Below are positions 8,636 through 18,056 of a stretch of 64,000 nucleotides of DNA, one piece after another. Made by a program: the position numbers and the translations under genes. The stretch is from Microbulbifer elongatus (GTDB taxonomy: Bacteria > Pseudomonadota > Gammaproteobacteria > Pseudomonadales > Cellvibrionaceae), in the NCBI RefSeq assembly GCF_021165935.1, contig NZ_CP088953.1, positions 248,001 to 312,000 on the forward strand, in the 5' to 3' direction. Numbering within the stretch: position 1 is the first letter of the stretch; the number at the start of each line of letters is the position of its first letter. The notes beneath the pieces are model-generated. The model was not told the origin of the DNA. It did not search any database and saw only the letters and a program-made list of their open reading frames with translations.

Positions 8636-10510
8636 ATGACCGACAAAACCCAGCAGCAAAAAACCACCTCCCGCATTCGCGAACTGATTGCCCGCGGTAA
8701 AGAGCAGGGCTACCTCACCTATGCGGAAGTGAATGACCACCTGCCGGAGGACATCTCCGATCCCGATCAGGTGGAAGACATCATCGGCATGATCAACGAC
8801 ATGGGCATCAAGGTGTTTGAACAAGCACCGGATGCCGAAGAACTGTTGATGGCCGAAGGCGACAGCTCCGCCGACGAGATCGCCGCCGCCGAAGCCGCCG
8901 CCGCACTGGCCGCCGTAGAATCCGATGTGGGCCGCACTACCGACCCGGTGCGCATGTACATGCGCGAAATGGGCACCGTAGAGCTGCTTACCCGCGAAGG
9001 CGAAATCGCCATCGCCAAGCGCATCGAAGAAGGCCTGCGCGAACTGATGGCCGCCCTCGCTTACTGGCCGGGCGCCGTGCAGCAGATTATCGACGAATAC
9101 GCGCTGATCGAGAAAGAAGAACGCCGCATCCCCGACGTCATCGCCGGCTGGCTCGACCCCGCCGACGAAGTGCCCCCGGGCGCCCAGGCCGGCCAGGCCG
9201 CAGAAGCCAAAAAGGCCGAAGAGAAGGACAGCGACAACGATTCCGACAGCGATGATGACGACGATGACGACACTTCCGAGGAAGAGGAAAACGTCGGCGG
9301 CATCGATCCGGAAGAGCTGGCAGAGCGCATGAACGCACTGATCGCCGCTCAGAAGAAAGCCGATGCCGCGATCAAAAAGCACGGCCGCGACTCCAAAGAG
9401 GCCGGCGAGGCCATGGAAGCGGTAGGTGAAGTATTCCGCTTCTTCAAGCTGGCGCCGCGCCAGTTCGACCCGCTGTACAACGCTGTGCGCAGCATTCTCG
9501 ACGACGTGCGTGCGCAAGAACGCCTGATCATGAACCTGTGCATCAAGCGTGCCCGCATGCCGCGCAAGACGTTCATCAAGGAATTCCCCGGCAACGAAAC
9601 CAATCTTGACTGGATCCCCGCGATCATCAAGAAAAAGCGCGATTACTCCGACGCCCTGCGCCAGGTTGTCGACGAGATCCAGCGCGCCCAGCGCAAACTG
9701 CAGCAGGCCCAGGACAAAGCCCAGCTGGACGTCGGTCAGATCAAAGAGATCAACCGCCGCATGTCCATCGGCGAAGCCCGCTCCCGTCGCGCCAAGAAAG
9801 AAATGGTCGAGGCCAACCTGCGTCTGGTTATTTCTATCGCCAAGAAATACACCAACCGCGGCCTGCAGTTCCTGGACCTGATCCAGGAAGGCAACATCGG
9901 CCTGATGAAAGCGGTGGACAAGTTCGAATACCGTCGCGGTTACAAGTTCTCCACCTACGCCACCTGGTGGATTCGCCAGGCGATCACCCGCTCCATTGCC
10001 GACCAGGCGCGCACCATTCGTATTCCGGTGCACATGATTGAGACCATCAACAAGCTCAATCGGATCAGCCGCCAGATGCTGCAGGAGATGGGCCGCGAGC
10101 CGACCCCGGAAGAGCTGGGCGAGCGCATGGAGATGCCAGAAGACAAGGTGCGGAAAGTCCTGAAGATCGCCAAAGAGCCGATCTCCATGGAAACGCCGAT
10201 CGGTGACGATGAAGATTCCCATCTGGGGGATTTCATCGAAGACCAGAACCAGTCTTCTCCGATCGACACCGCGACGTCCACCGGCCTGCACGACGCTACC
10301 CGCTCAGTGTTGTCCGGATTGACCGCACGGGAAGCCAAGGTACTGCGCATGCGCTTCGGTATCGACATGAACACCGACCACACCCTCGAGGAAGTGGGCA
10401 AACAGTTCGACGTTACCCGTGAGCGCATCCGTCAGATCGAAGCCAAGGCGTTGCGCAAACTGCGCCACCCTTCACGCTCCGAGCATCTGCGCAGCTTCCT
10501 GGACGAGTAA
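8636..10510 (+). CDS. rpoD: RNA polymerase primary sigma factor, sigma-70
   Basis: 624 residues from the ATG at 8636 ([18 protein letters not shown]); a TTG two codons earlier is less likely. Region 1.1 ([20 protein letters not shown]) matches E. coli. A non-conserved segment with an Asp/Glu-rich tract lies around residues 190-215. Region 2 ([20 protein letters not shown], then [13 protein letters not shown]) recognises the -10. Region 4.2 ([20 protein letters not shown]) recognises the -35. It directs housekeeping transcription. It follows dnaG after a 366-bp gap that has its own -10 element. Confidence 0.98.
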   Translation: MTDKTQQQKTTSRIRELIARGKEQGYLTYAEVNDHLPEDISDPDQVEDIIGMINDMGIKVFEQAPDAEELLMAEGDSSADEIAAAEAAAALAAVESDVGRTTDPVRMYMREMGTVELLTREGEIAIAKRIEEGLRELMAALAYWPGAVQQIIDEYALIEKEERRIPDVIAGWLDPADEVPPGAQAGQAAEAKKAEEKDSDNDSDSDDDDDDDTSEEEENVGGIDPEELAERMNALIAAQKKADAAIKKHGRDSKEAGEAMEAVGEVFRFFKLAPRQFDPLYNAVRSILDDVRAQERLIMNLCIKRARMPRKTFIKEFPGNETNLDWIPAIIKKKRDYSDALRQVVDEIQRAQRKLQQAQDKAQLDVGQIKEINRRMSIGEARSRRAKKEMVEANLRLVISIAKKYTNRGLQFLDLIQEGNIGLMKAVDKFEYRRGYKFSTYATWWIRQAITRSIADQARTIRIPVHMIETINKLNRISRQMLQEMGREPTPEELGERMEMPEDKVRKVLKIAKEPISMETPIGDDEDSHLGDFIEDQNQSSPIDTATSTGLHDATRSVLSGLTAREAKVLRMRFGIDMNTDHTLEEVGKQFDVTRERIRQIEAKALRKLRHPSRSEHLRSFLDE

Positions 10511-10533
10511 GTTTTCTTGCTCGGTCTATACTC

Positions 10534-10561
10534 AAAAAAGCCCGGCTCGCCGGGCTTTTTT
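10534..10561 (+). terminator. rho-independent terminator of rpoD
   Basis: GCCCGG and CCGGGC (10540-10545, 10550-10555) form a 6-bp GC stem around CTCG. It is flanked by A6 on the left and T6 on the right, 23 bp after the rpoD stop. It is a textbook intrinsic terminator. Confidence 0.92.
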
Positions 10562-10645
10562 GTGCGTGTCGGAATTATTGCAAACCGATGAAGCCCGGCA
10601 ATTCCCATTGACCACACATAAACCGACGGAGATTTTCGCAGAGCA

Positions 10646-11035
10646 ATGGAAGAGCAGTTTGTGAATAAGCCCGGAAAAACCGGCATTTCCCGCCTGATCG
10701 ATGCCACCGAGTACTCCCGCCAGGGGCTGATCGCCACCTGGCGCAACGAGGCCGCCTTCCGCCAGGAAGTCTCCCTCGCCATTTTCCTGATCCCCGCCGC
10801 ACTGTGGCTGGGAGAAACCGGTGTTGAACGCGCGCTGCTCATCGGCGTCACCCTGCTGGTGATGATCGTCGAGCTGCTGAACAGTGCGGTAGAGGCCGTG
10901 GTGGATCGGGTCGGCCCGGAGAAGCACCCACTGTCCAAAATCGCCAAAGACACCGGCTCCGCCGCAGTGTCGATTTCCCTACTGCTGTGGGTAAGTACCT
11001 GGGCCTGTATTCTGGTACCGCGCTGGCTCACCTGA
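10646..11035 (+). CDS. dgkA: diacylglycerol kinase
   Basis: 129 residues, slightly longer than E. coli DgkA (122). The signature EVSLAIFLIPAALWLG leads into TM1, and IVELLNSAVEAVVDRVG is the conserved active-site helix with the catalytic Glu. Three membrane segments are visible. It phosphorylates diacylglycerol to phosphatidic acid in the inner membrane, recycling lipid from periplasmic glucan and LPS modification. It follows the rpoD terminator, so it needs its own promoter. Confidence 0.93.
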   Translation: MEEQFVNKPGKTGISRLIDATEYSRQGLIATWRNEAAFRQEVSLAIFLIPAALWLGETGVERALLIGVTLLVMIVELLNSAVEAVVDRVGPEKHPLSKIAKDTGSAAVSISLLLWVSTWACILVPRWLT

Positions 11036-11248
11036 ACCACAGCCGCCCCGGAAAACGCCTGTGACCAACGTGCGGGTTGCAGGCGGATGACCGCGCAGGT
11101 TTGCCCGACAATATTCGTGACCAATAGCCGCAGTCCACGGCAGACAACCTTCCCCCGATCTAAACTTTTGGTACCGATGTACCACCGGGTACCTCCCCAA
11201 TAGAGCGCAACGGATCTGCGCTCAGCAATAAGATTCAGGGAAGGAAGC

Positions 11249-13156
11249 ATGTCGATTCTCCGGCTGGGTCGCGGCGTTTTCGCCGCCGCCAAACCCTCAC
11301 TGTTGGCCCCTATCGCCTTTACCGGCGCGCTCATGTCGCCACCGCTCCACGGCCAGATATTGCTCGGTGGCGGCGATGACGAGTACACACTGACGAATCA
11401 ACACAGTGCCAGCCGCCAGGGAGGCACCTTGATCGACGGAGGCGCGGGATTCGACACCCTGAGACTCCGCGCCGTCACTCTCGACAACCCATCTCGCCTG
11501 CAGCATTGGGAAAACCTGTATCTCGAGCAAGGCACACAATTGACACTGGATACCTCCCTGGTGCTCGGCGACAGTGGCGGGCATCCGGGCCACCTGCAGG
11601 TGGACTCCAGCAGTGCACTATTACTCCCCTATTTCAGCGCCGCGCTTACCCCCTACAACGGACAGAACGTAACCCTCACTAATCATGGAGTGATCGATAT
11701 GCGCGGTAACACCGCCAACCGTCTGTCGATCCATGGGGACTACCGAGGTCACGGCACCATTCACATGGATTTGGTGGCGGAAGGCGACGCCAGCCTTGCC
11801 GACCGAGTGATCCTCCACGGTGGCCACGCCAGCGGACACACCCGACTGCTGTTCAACCGTCTCGCCGGCCACGGCGCAGATACCGAGAAAGGCATTCTCG
11901 TGGTGGAAGCCCGGGACGGCGCCAGCACCAGCCACAGTGCGTTTTACATGGACGGCTCGGTATCCGCCGGCCCCTACGAATATTTCCTGTTCCGTGGCGC
12001 CATCAGCCCGCAAGACGCCGACAACTGGTATCTGCGCTCCACCCTCTTGCCCGGCGATGCCGTCGCTACGCCGCAACCCGCGCAAAGGCCATACAGTACT
12101 CTGAGCAGCGCCGGCAGCACCGGAATCGTCATGGGGAGCGTGGCCTCTCAGTCCCCAAGCAGCATCAATACCCGCGCAGCCCTGTCCGGCAATACCCCGG
12201 TGCCCATCTACCGCCCGGAAATCCCCCTCTACGCCCAGGCGAAATCCCTCGCCCGCCTGACCTCCCTGCAGGAAGTCGGCAGCTACCACAAACGGCGCGG
12301 TGAGCAGCGCAGCTGGTTTGACGGGGTGAACGACGACTGGATCCGCGTCCATCATATGCGCGCAGACTACGGCTGGAGCGGCGACGTCGACAACCGCTTC
12401 GACGGCGACATCACCGGTGTCCAGTTGGGTACCAACCTGTGGGCCGCCCCCACCTGCACCGGTGGCGCGCGAGAAATGGGCCTGTTTGTAGGGTCAACAC
12501 GGGCGAGCGGTGATGTCACCGGTTTCGCTCGCGGCTTCACCGATTACAGCGCCGGCCACAACCAGCTCACCAGCCACCACATCGGCTACTACTTCAACGA
12601 CTACCGCCCGGACATGGGCTACTTCGATTTCACCGCCAAGCTTGCTTACCTGAAGCTAGAGAGTGAATCCTCACGGGGTATCGGCGACACCATTGTTGGC
12701 CCCCAAATCACCCTGTCGCTCGAAAAGGGGTTTACCTGGCAAGCCACGCAAGCCTTCAACCTGGAGCCGCAGCTACAGGCCGTGGTGAACTACAGTAACC
12801 TGAGCGCGTATCAGGATGGCATTTCCAAGGTGGAGCCGGATATGACTCCGGAAGTGAACTTCCGCGCCGGTATCCGCGGTTACAATGTGGACGGTCGCTG
12901 GCTGGACGGCAATCTGCGCTTTTATCTGTTCGGCAACCTCTGGCACACCCTCGGCGGCAATGACGAACTGCTGTTTGACCTGGATATCCGAACCAACCTG
13001 GATCGCCAGGCCACCTGGGGAGAGTTTGGCGGGGGTATCGTGCTACTGGAAAGCCAGTATGGCAGCGCCTTCATGAACATTGGCTACCAGCACTCCCTGG
13101 ACGACCTAGACTGGTCCGGCGCCAATGCCAACCTGGGCTTCAACTGGGCCTGGTAA
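11249..13156 (+). CDS. autotransporter with beta-barrel domain (type V secretion)
   Basis: 635 residues, with AAGGAAG just before the ATG. Residues 1-35 look like an export signal ending near PPLHGQ. Residues about 40-290 are repetitive and beta-rich (GGTLIDGGAGFDTLRLRAVT, later NLYLEQGTQLTLDT), as in pertactin-like beta-helix passengers. Residues about 350-635 have the autotransporter barrel pattern: DDWIRVHHMRADYGW, then FDGDITGVQLGTNLW, with the terminal FNWAW ending in an aromatic residue as outer-membrane barrels do. The passenger activity is unknown; I see no protease or lipase motif. It stands alone between dgkA and a tRNA. Confidence 0.82.
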   Translation: MSILRLGRGVFAAAKPSLLAPIAFTGALMSPPLHGQILLGGGDDEYTLTNQHSASRQGGTLIDGGAGFDTLRLRAVTLDNPSRLQHWENLYLEQGTQLTLDTSLVLGDSGGHPGHLQVDSSSALLLPYFSAALTPYNGQNVTLTNHGVIDMRGNTANRLSIHGDYRGHGTIHMDLVAEGDASLADRVILHGGHASGHTRLLFNRLAGHGADTEKGILVVEARDGASTSHSAFYMDGSVSAGPYEYFLFRGAISPQDADNWYLRSTLLPGDAVATPQPAQRPYSTLSSAGSTGIVMGSVASQSPSSINTRAALSGNTPVPIYRPEIPLYAQAKSLARLTSLQEVGSYHKRRGEQRSWFDGVNDDWIRVHHMRADYGWSGDVDNRFDGDITGVQLGTNLWAAPTCTGGAREMGLFVGSTRASGDVTGFARGFTDYSAGHNQLTSHHIGYYFNDYRPDMGYFDFTAKLAYLKLESESSRGIGDTIVGPQITLSLEKGFTWQATQAFNLEPQLQAVVNYSNLSAYQDGISKVEPDMTPEVNFRAGIRGYNVDGRWLDGNLRFYLFGNLWHTLGGNDELLFDLDIRTNLDRQATWGEFGGGIVLLESQYGSAFMNIGYQHSLDDLDWSGANANLGFNWAW

Positions 13157-13191
13157 GGCAGGCGGCACACCACCGCAGGTGCGACAGAGCG

Positions 13192-13220
13192 TTGATTTCA
13201 CGGGAAAAATCGAGTACTTT
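13192..13220 (+). promoter_or_regulatory. candidate tRNA promoter
   Basis: TTGATT (13192-13197) and TACTTT (13215-13220) are 17 bp apart. The mature tRNA 5' end is 37 bp beyond the -10. Confidence 0.45.
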
Positions 13221-13256
13221 GCCATCCCGCTCGCAGAACCCTGCAAGCGTCTGTGG

Positions 13257-13333
13257 GGGCCTTTAGCTCAGTTGGTTAGAGCATCCGACTCATAATCGGC
13301 AGGTCCTGGGTTCAAGTCCCGGAAGGCCCACCA
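13257..13333 (+). tRNA. tRNA with CAU anticodon, probably tRNA-Ile2
   Basis: 77 nt with encoded CCA. The acceptor stem GGGCCTT pairs fully with AAGGCCC. D-loop TAGCTCAGTTGGTTAGAGC, anticodon loop CTCATAA and T-loop TTCAAGT are all present. CAU can be Met or lysidine-modified Ile2. The anticodon stem-loop GACTCATAATC matches E. coli Ile2. In E. coli an Ile2 tRNA (ileX) also lies just beyond rpoD. I therefore favour Ile2 (reads AUA), which needs TilS. Confidence 0.9.
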
Positions 13334-13380
13334 ATCTCCTCTGAAGTACAAGCAAACGTCTTTAAGAGCTTATCCTATCA

Positions 13381-13536
13381 ATGGACGCCAAGCTTTCTCC
13401 GATACTCAAGACGATCGTTAGCAATAACCAACAAAACTTAGAGCTTACGAAACTCCGCGACTGGCTTCTCCCAATGCTAATGAACGGCCAGGTAACCGTC
13501 ACGTCAACCACCCAACCCCAAACAGCGGAGGCCTAG
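13381..13536 (+). pseudogene. C-terminal remnant of type I restriction specificity subunit HsdS
   Basis: A 51-residue open frame contains TKLRDWLLPMLMNGQVTV, which closely resembles the conserved C-terminus of many HsdS proteins (LRDWLLPMLMNGQV). A full HsdS has 400 or more residues with two target-recognition domains, so nearly everything is gone. It lies 48 bp after the tRNA 3' end and stops one base before the RhuM-like gene. This suggests that an R-M island was deleted between the tRNA and here. No hsdM or hsdR is present. Confidence 0.72.
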
Positions 13537-13537
13537 G

Positions 13538-14551
13538 ATGGCCAAAGACCTCACCGAGTCGTCCCACGACCGCCAGAATATCCTCAACAACCGCTATGCC
13601 CTGCAACAGGCCGAGCGGCACCTGGACCTGGGGGGCAATACGTTTGACGGGGAGACAGTGTTTACCAAGGCGCAGGTGATGGCGCTGTACGAGGTCAGTG
13701 ACAGTACGATTGAGAAGTACCTGGTCAGTCATGCCGATGAGCTCAAGGCCAATGGCTACCGGGTCTTGAAAGGCAAAAAACTGAAGGATTTCAAAGACTT
13801 AGATGATGGTACCGTAATGAATTACGGTACCAAAGTGAGCGCCCTGGGCGTGTTCAATTTTCGTGCAGTATTGAACCTGGGTATGCTTCTGACCGAGAGC
13901 GAACCCGCGCGACTGCTGCGTTCCCGCCTGCTGGATATCGTGCTGGATGTCATGGCCGAGCGCGCGGGCGGGCATACCAAGTTCATCAACCAGCGGGATG
14001 AGAACTACCTGGTCAGCGCACTACAGGAAGAAAACTACCGGCGCCAGTTCACCGATGCCTTGGACAACTATGTGGAGGGCAACCACTGGAAGTATGCCCG
14101 CTTTACCAACCTGATCTACCAAAGCATCTTCCATGAAAATGCCGCCGAATATAAAAAGGTATTGAAGTTGGCCACCAAGGCCAACCTTCGCGAAACACTA
14201 TATTCCGAAGTACTGAACCTGATTGCCAGTTATGAATCCGGCATTGCCCACGAACTGGAGAAAGCCAGCCAGGCACAAGGCCGCAAGCTCACTCAGAAAG
14301 AAGCCGAAACCCTGTTTGCCGGCTTTGAGCAACATCCCCTTTTCAAGCCATTGATCCTGGATGCACGAACAAAAATGGCCAGCAGGGACTTGTGTTTTCG
14401 CGATGCCCTGCACGAGAAGCTGGAGACCTATATCCAATCCGTGCCCGAGGCCGATTTCGAGCGTTTCCTCGGCGAGAAGAGCCGCTCACTGGAAGAGCAA
14501 TTGAGTGACCCTGAAACACTGGCTGTGCTTAAACGCCTGAAAGATCGCTAG
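13538..14551 (+). CDS. RhuM-like DNA-binding protein, putative antitoxin partner of Doc
   Basis: 337 residues, no signal peptide. The N-terminal region (FTKAQVMALYEVSDSTIEKYL, residues about 43-63) looks like a winged helix-turn-helix. Residues 105-145 (FNFRAVLNLGMLLTESEPAR, then LLDIVLDVMAER) resemble the phage-regulator/RhuM type. The long helical C-terminal part has no motif I recognise. Proteins of this kind often sit beside Fic/Doc toxins inside type I restriction operons, exactly the neighbours found here. It starts one base after the HsdS remnant stop. Antitoxin activity is inferred from context only. Confidence 0.65.
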   Translation: MAKDLTESSHDRQNILNNRYALQQAERHLDLGGNTFDGETVFTKAQVMALYEVSDSTIEKYLVSHADELKANGYRVLKGKKLKDFKDLDDGTVMNYGTKVSALGVFNFRAVLNLGMLLTESEPARLLRSRLLDIVLDVMAERAGGHTKFINQRDENYLVSALQEENYRRQFTDALDNYVEGNHWKYARFTNLIYQSIFHENAAEYKKVLKLATKANLRETLYSEVLNLIASYESGIAHELEKASQAQGRKLTQKEAETLFAGFEQHPLFKPLILDARTKMASRDLCFRDALHEKLETYIQSVPEADFERFLGEKSRSLEEQLSDPETLAVLKRLKDR

Positions 14552-14566
14552 AGGAGGGCTACATCT

Positions 14567-15036
14567 ATGAGTGAAGGCATAGATTCAGGTGTTACCGTAC
14601 GGTTTTCTATTTCGACGTGGCTCATGCTATTCGCGTTCACGATTGGATCATCAAGCACTCGGGCGGGCTGGCGGGCACCAAAGACATAGGCCAGCTAGAA
14701 AGCCCTCCACAACATATCCAGAATGATTGGTACTACCCGGAAGTAGAAGACAAGCTTACGCATCTGGTGTTTTCCATAAACAAAAACCATGCATTTAACG
14801 ATGGTAACAAGCGTTCATCACTAGCGTTAGGAGCCTACTTTCTCGAGCTGAATGGCTTCGACTATGTGGTACAGCGCTTCGTCAAAGAAATGGAAAACAT
14901 CGCAGTATGGGTAGCCGATAACGTAATTAACAAGGACCTTCTACACCAGATTATCAGCTCCCTACTCTACGAAGACGACTTCTCAGACGCAATAAAACTC
15001 GCCATTTTAGAAGCCGTGGAGGCAGCTAAAAAATAG
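14567..15036 (+). pseudogene. Fic/Doc (death-on-curing) toxin, frameshifted near the 5' end
   Basis: The best start, ATG 14567, has AGGAGG 9 bp upstream and reads MSEGIDSGVTVRFS, then leaves the Doc frame and stops at a TAG about 40 codons on. The Doc body lies in the -1 frame, open from before 14602 to 15036. It reads YFDVAHAIRVHDWIIKHSGG and carries HAFNDGNKR, the intact Fic/Doc active-site motif (HxFxxGNKR). The frames join at TTTT (14603-14606), as expected if one base was lost there. A GTG at 14617 could start a shorter protein (139 residues) but has no ribosome site. Fic/Doc enzymes modify targets such as EF-Tu with AMP or phosphate. Confidence 0.75.
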
Positions 15037-15091
15037 CCTCCCGAAAAAACAACGAGCAACTTCCAAGTCCGGAATATCGGAAACACTCGTC

Positions 15092-15442
15092 ATGGTAAAT
15101 CACAGAATCTTCTCCATGCCCTTCGCCAAGGTCTACCCCATGTACGTCCAGAAAGCGGAACGCAAAGGGCGCACAAGAGCAGAGGTGGATGAGATTATCC
15201 GCTGGCTTACCGGTTACGACGCAGCGGGGCTGGCACAACAGATTGCGCAGGAGAATGATTTCAGAACCTTTTTTGCCGAGGCTCCCCAGATGCACCCGAA
15301 CAGCGCCCTGATAAAAGGCGTGGTGTGCGGGGTTCGGGTAGAGGAGGTGGAGGATCCACTGATGCGGAAAATCCGCTACCTGGACAAGCTGGTGGATGAG
15401 CTTGCCAAGGGCAAGGCGATGGACAAGATCCTGCGCGGCTAG
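15092..15442 (+). CDS. DUF2200 domain protein
   Basis: 116 residues spanning the whole family: [18 protein letters not shown] near the start, IIRWLTGYD, then [11 protein letters not shown] and [20 protein letters not shown] at the end. It is a small cytoplasmic protein of unknown function, common as a singleton in bacterial accessory regions. It is the last gene before a convergent sulfatase. Confidence 0.88.
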   Translation: MVNHRIFSMPFAKVYPMYVQKAERKGRTRAEVDEIIRWLTGYDAAGLAQQIAQENDFRTFFAEAPQMHPNSALIKGVVCGVRVEEVEDPLMRKIRYLDKLVDELAKGKAMDKILRG

Positions 15443-15443
15443 G

Positions 15444-15475
15444 CCGGTAGCCGCGTTGTATGCAACGGCTACCGG
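15444..15475. other. long hairpin between convergent genes
   Basis: Arms 15444-15458 and 15463-15475 pair over 13 positions with a two-base bulge, around a TATG loop. It sits between the DUF2200 stop and the sulfatase stop. Neither strand has a T-tail after the stem, so it may only impede read-through or protect 3' ends. Confidence 0.5.
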
Positions 15476-15481
15476 AAAAAC

Positions 15482-17827
15482 CTAGTCCTTCAGGTCCACG
15501 GTAACCTTTTCAATCTTACCTGTGAATGAAAATGGTAATTCGTAGGTAAAGTCAATGGCGGAGCCGTTATCGGTCCCCACATCTACCCCTTCACCCAGGG
15601 AAAATTGTAGCGGTACGGTTTTGGGCAGTTTGCCTTCTCCGACCTTTTTCCCGTTGACCGAGAGGGTGACGTTCGCCGGTTTGCCGCGCTCGCCTTCCTT
15701 GCCCAGGTACTCAAGATCCATCACCAGCTCCACACGCCCCTTGGGCAGCACATCACTGGATACGGTGTAGCGATCAATGGCCAGCATGTTGTAGACGAAA
15801 TGCGCTTTACCTTCCCGCATGTAGATACCGTAACCGCCGGTAAGGCCGCCGTGGGTGAAGATCATGCCTTCGGCGCCGATTTCGGGGATATCGAGGTTCA
15901 TGGTCACGGAGAAGGATTTGTTCAGCACCGGCGGTGAGGCGCCATCCGGCAGCGCCACCTGCCCTTCATAGTACACATACTGATCCCGCTTGCCGGCAAG
16001 ACTGGGGCGCCCCTGGAGTTCTGCGTTCAGGCGCACGGTAGCGCGCCAATCCAGAGGCAGAACACTGTATTTTTCCGCCTCCTCCCAGAACATGGCTTCC
16101 AGCTCTTTCAGCTTTTCCGGATGCTTCTGGGCAAGGTCTTCAGACTGGGAGAAATCTTCCTCGATGTTATAGAGCTCCCACTTGGCGGTGAGCGGGTCGA
16201 ACTCGCCCCGGGTGGGCTCCCAGGGCACAAAGCTGCGGCTCGATGCCATCCAGCCATCGTGGTACATGCCGCGATTGACCAGCACTTCAAAATACTGGGT
16301 TTTGTGGGTTTCTGGTGCGTTCTTGTCGGTAAACGTCTGCAGAAAACTGAAACCTTCCAGGGGTTTCTGGGCGACTCCGTTCAGTTCTTTTGGCGGGGTG
16401 ACACCGGTGGCTTCATAGAGTGTCGGCACTATGTCGATCACGTGCAGGAACTGGCTGCGCAAGCCGCCCTGGTCTTTGATTTTTTGCGGCCAGGAAATGA
16501 TCATCGGATTGCGCGTGCCACCAAAGTGACTGGCCACCTGCTTGGTCCACTGGAAAGGCGTGGACATGGCGTGTGCCCAGGCGCTGGGAAAGTGATTGAA
16601 CCACTTGGGGCCACCCAGTTCGTCGATGTGTTTTATATTGTCCTGCCATTTTTCCGGGAAGCCGTTAAAAAACAGGTTTTCATTCAGACTGCCCTCCAGG
16701 CCACCCTCGGCGCTGGCGCCGTTGTCACCAACGATATAGATGAAAATTGTGTTGTCGGCGTTGGGGGTATTCTTCACCGCATCAATGACCCGGCCCATAT
16801 GATGATCCACATGGGCGGCGTAGCCGGCAAACACTTCCATCATGCGCGCGTACAGACGCTTCTGGTCGGCATTCAGGCTGTCCCAGGCAGGTAGCCCCTC
16901 GCTTCGCTGTGTCAGTTTGGTCCCTTTCGGCACTACCCCCAGCTTCAGCTGGCGCTCAAGCGTGGCTTCGCGATAGGCATCCCAGCCTTGATCAAACTGC
17001 CCCTTAAACTTATTGATCCACGCTTCAGGGGCGTGATGCGGTGAGTGGTTGGCACCGGGAGCCACATACAGAAAGAAGGGCTTGTCCGGGGAGATACTGG
17101 TACTGCGACGCACCCAGTCGATGGCGCGGTCTGCCAGGTCTTCCGTCAGGTGATAGTCCGGGTCGTTGCTGCGAGGCACCAGATTGCGATTTTCGAACAG
17201 CAACGGGTCCCAATGATTCATATCGCCGGCATTGAAGCCATAGAAGTAGTCAAAACCCAATCCATTTGCCCAGCGGTCGAAGGGGCCCACAGCACTGGTT
17301 TCCCACGCCGGCGTATTGTGGTTCTTACCCACCCACGCGGTCATGTACCCGTTCTGGCGCAACACCTCGGCAATACTGCCGGCACTTCGGGGAATGATAC
17401 TGGTATAGCCGTCATAGCCCGTTGCGGCTTCGGTGATGACACCGGTGGCTGCGGAGTGATGATTGCGGCCAGTGAGCAGAGCCGCTCGTGTCGGGCTGCA
17501 CAGGGCGGTGGTGTGAAAACGGTTGTACTTCAGACCTTCTGCCGCGAGCTTGTCGAGCGTTGGAGAGGGGATGCCGCCGCCAAAGGTTGCATACTGACCG
17601 AAACCCGTGTCGTCGAGCATGATCAGCACGATATTGGGCGCACCTTTCGGTGCCTGCGCCGGTTGCGGGAACTCCGGCGGGTCCGACTCCTTATAAGTCT
17701 TGCCAACCTTGCCTTTGAAATGGAAATCCGGGCGCGGCAGCACTTCCGGTGTATCCGCCCACGCAATGGGCATTATCAGAGCCAGGGTACTGAGTAGAAT
17801 GACCGCCACCCGATGCAATCGAGGCAT
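15482..17827 (-). CDS. arylsulfatase (type I, formylglycine-dependent), secreted
   Basis: 781 residues from the ATG at 17827, which has GGGAG 6 bp upstream and opens a clean signal peptide (MPRLHRVAVILLSTLALIMP). The frame is open upstream, but that part is not protein-like. CSPTRAALLTGR (Cys110) is the sulfatase signature in which Cys becomes formylglycine. Metal ligands are visible in MLDDTGFG and VGDNGAS. The last 150 residues form a beta-rich domain seen in AtsA-like enzymes. It should release sulfate from sulfate esters in the periplasm or outside. No maturation enzyme gene is in the window. It is transcribed after the metallophosphoesterase but separated from it by a terminator. Confidence 0.9.
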   Translation of the reverse strand: MPRLHRVAVILLSTLALIMPIAWADTPEVLPRPDFHFKGKVGKTYKESDPPEFPQPAQAPKGAPNIVLIMLDDTGFGQYATFGGGIPSPTLDKLAAEGLKYNRFHTTALCSPTRAALLTGRNHHSAATGVITEAATGYDGYTSIIPRSAGSIAEVLRQNGYMTAWVGKNHNTPAWETSAVGPFDRWANGLGFDYFYGFNAGDMNHWDPLLFENRNLVPRSNDPDYHLTEDLADRAIDWVRRSTSISPDKPFFLYVAPGANHSPHHAPEAWINKFKGQFDQGWDAYREATLERQLKLGVVPKGTKLTQRSEGLPAWDSLNADQKRLYARMMEVFAGYAAHVDHHMGRVIDAVKNTPNADNTIFIYIVGDNGASAEGGLEGSLNENLFFNGFPEKWQDNIKHIDELGGPKWFNHFPSAWAHAMSTPFQWTKQVASHFGGTRNPMIISWPQKIKDQGGLRSQFLHVIDIVPTLYEATGVTPPKELNGVAQKPLEGFSFLQTFTDKNAPETHKTQYFEVLVNRGMYHDGWMASSRSFVPWEPTRGEFDPLTAKWELYNIEEDFSQSEDLAQKHPEKLKELEAMFWEEAEKYSVLPLDWRATVRLNAELQGRPSLAGKRDQYVYYEGQVALPDGASPPVLNKSFSVTMNLDIPEIGAEGMIFTHGGLTGGYGIYMREGKAHFVYNMLAIDRYTVSSDVLPKGRVELVMDLEYLGKEGERGKPANVTLSVNGKKVGEGKLPKTVPLQFSLGEGVDVGTDNGSAIDFTYELPFSFTGKIEKVTVDLKD

Positions 17828-17994
17828 GAATGCTCCCTTGAAGATCTGCTTTACCACCATGTAGAACATAGGTATAGCAATGATCCACTGGGCCCCTATC
17901 TGGCGCGGCGTGAACGACAACGCTCGCGCGCGTTTTCGGCGGATAGGGTGGCGGTGAACACGGCGACAGCCGCACTGGCGAAAGCCGGCGAAAT

Positions 17995-18030
17995 AAAAAA
18001 AATCCTGCGCCGTCAGGCCGGCACAGGATT
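17995..18030 (-). terminator. terminator of the metallophosphoesterase gene
   Basis: On the minus strand AATCCTG...CAGGATT forms a 7-bp stem with an inner GCC/GGC pairing, followed by T8. It lies 26 bp after the gene stop at 18057. Confidence 0.8.
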
Positions 18031-18056
18031 GTCGGGTTACCGCTTCAGCAAGTGGT

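Noticed and set aside
8624..10291. 555-codon open frame antisense to rpoD
   Set aside because: A by-product of GC-rich codon use opposite a fully conserved sigma-70 gene; the translation has no domain and no ribosome site.
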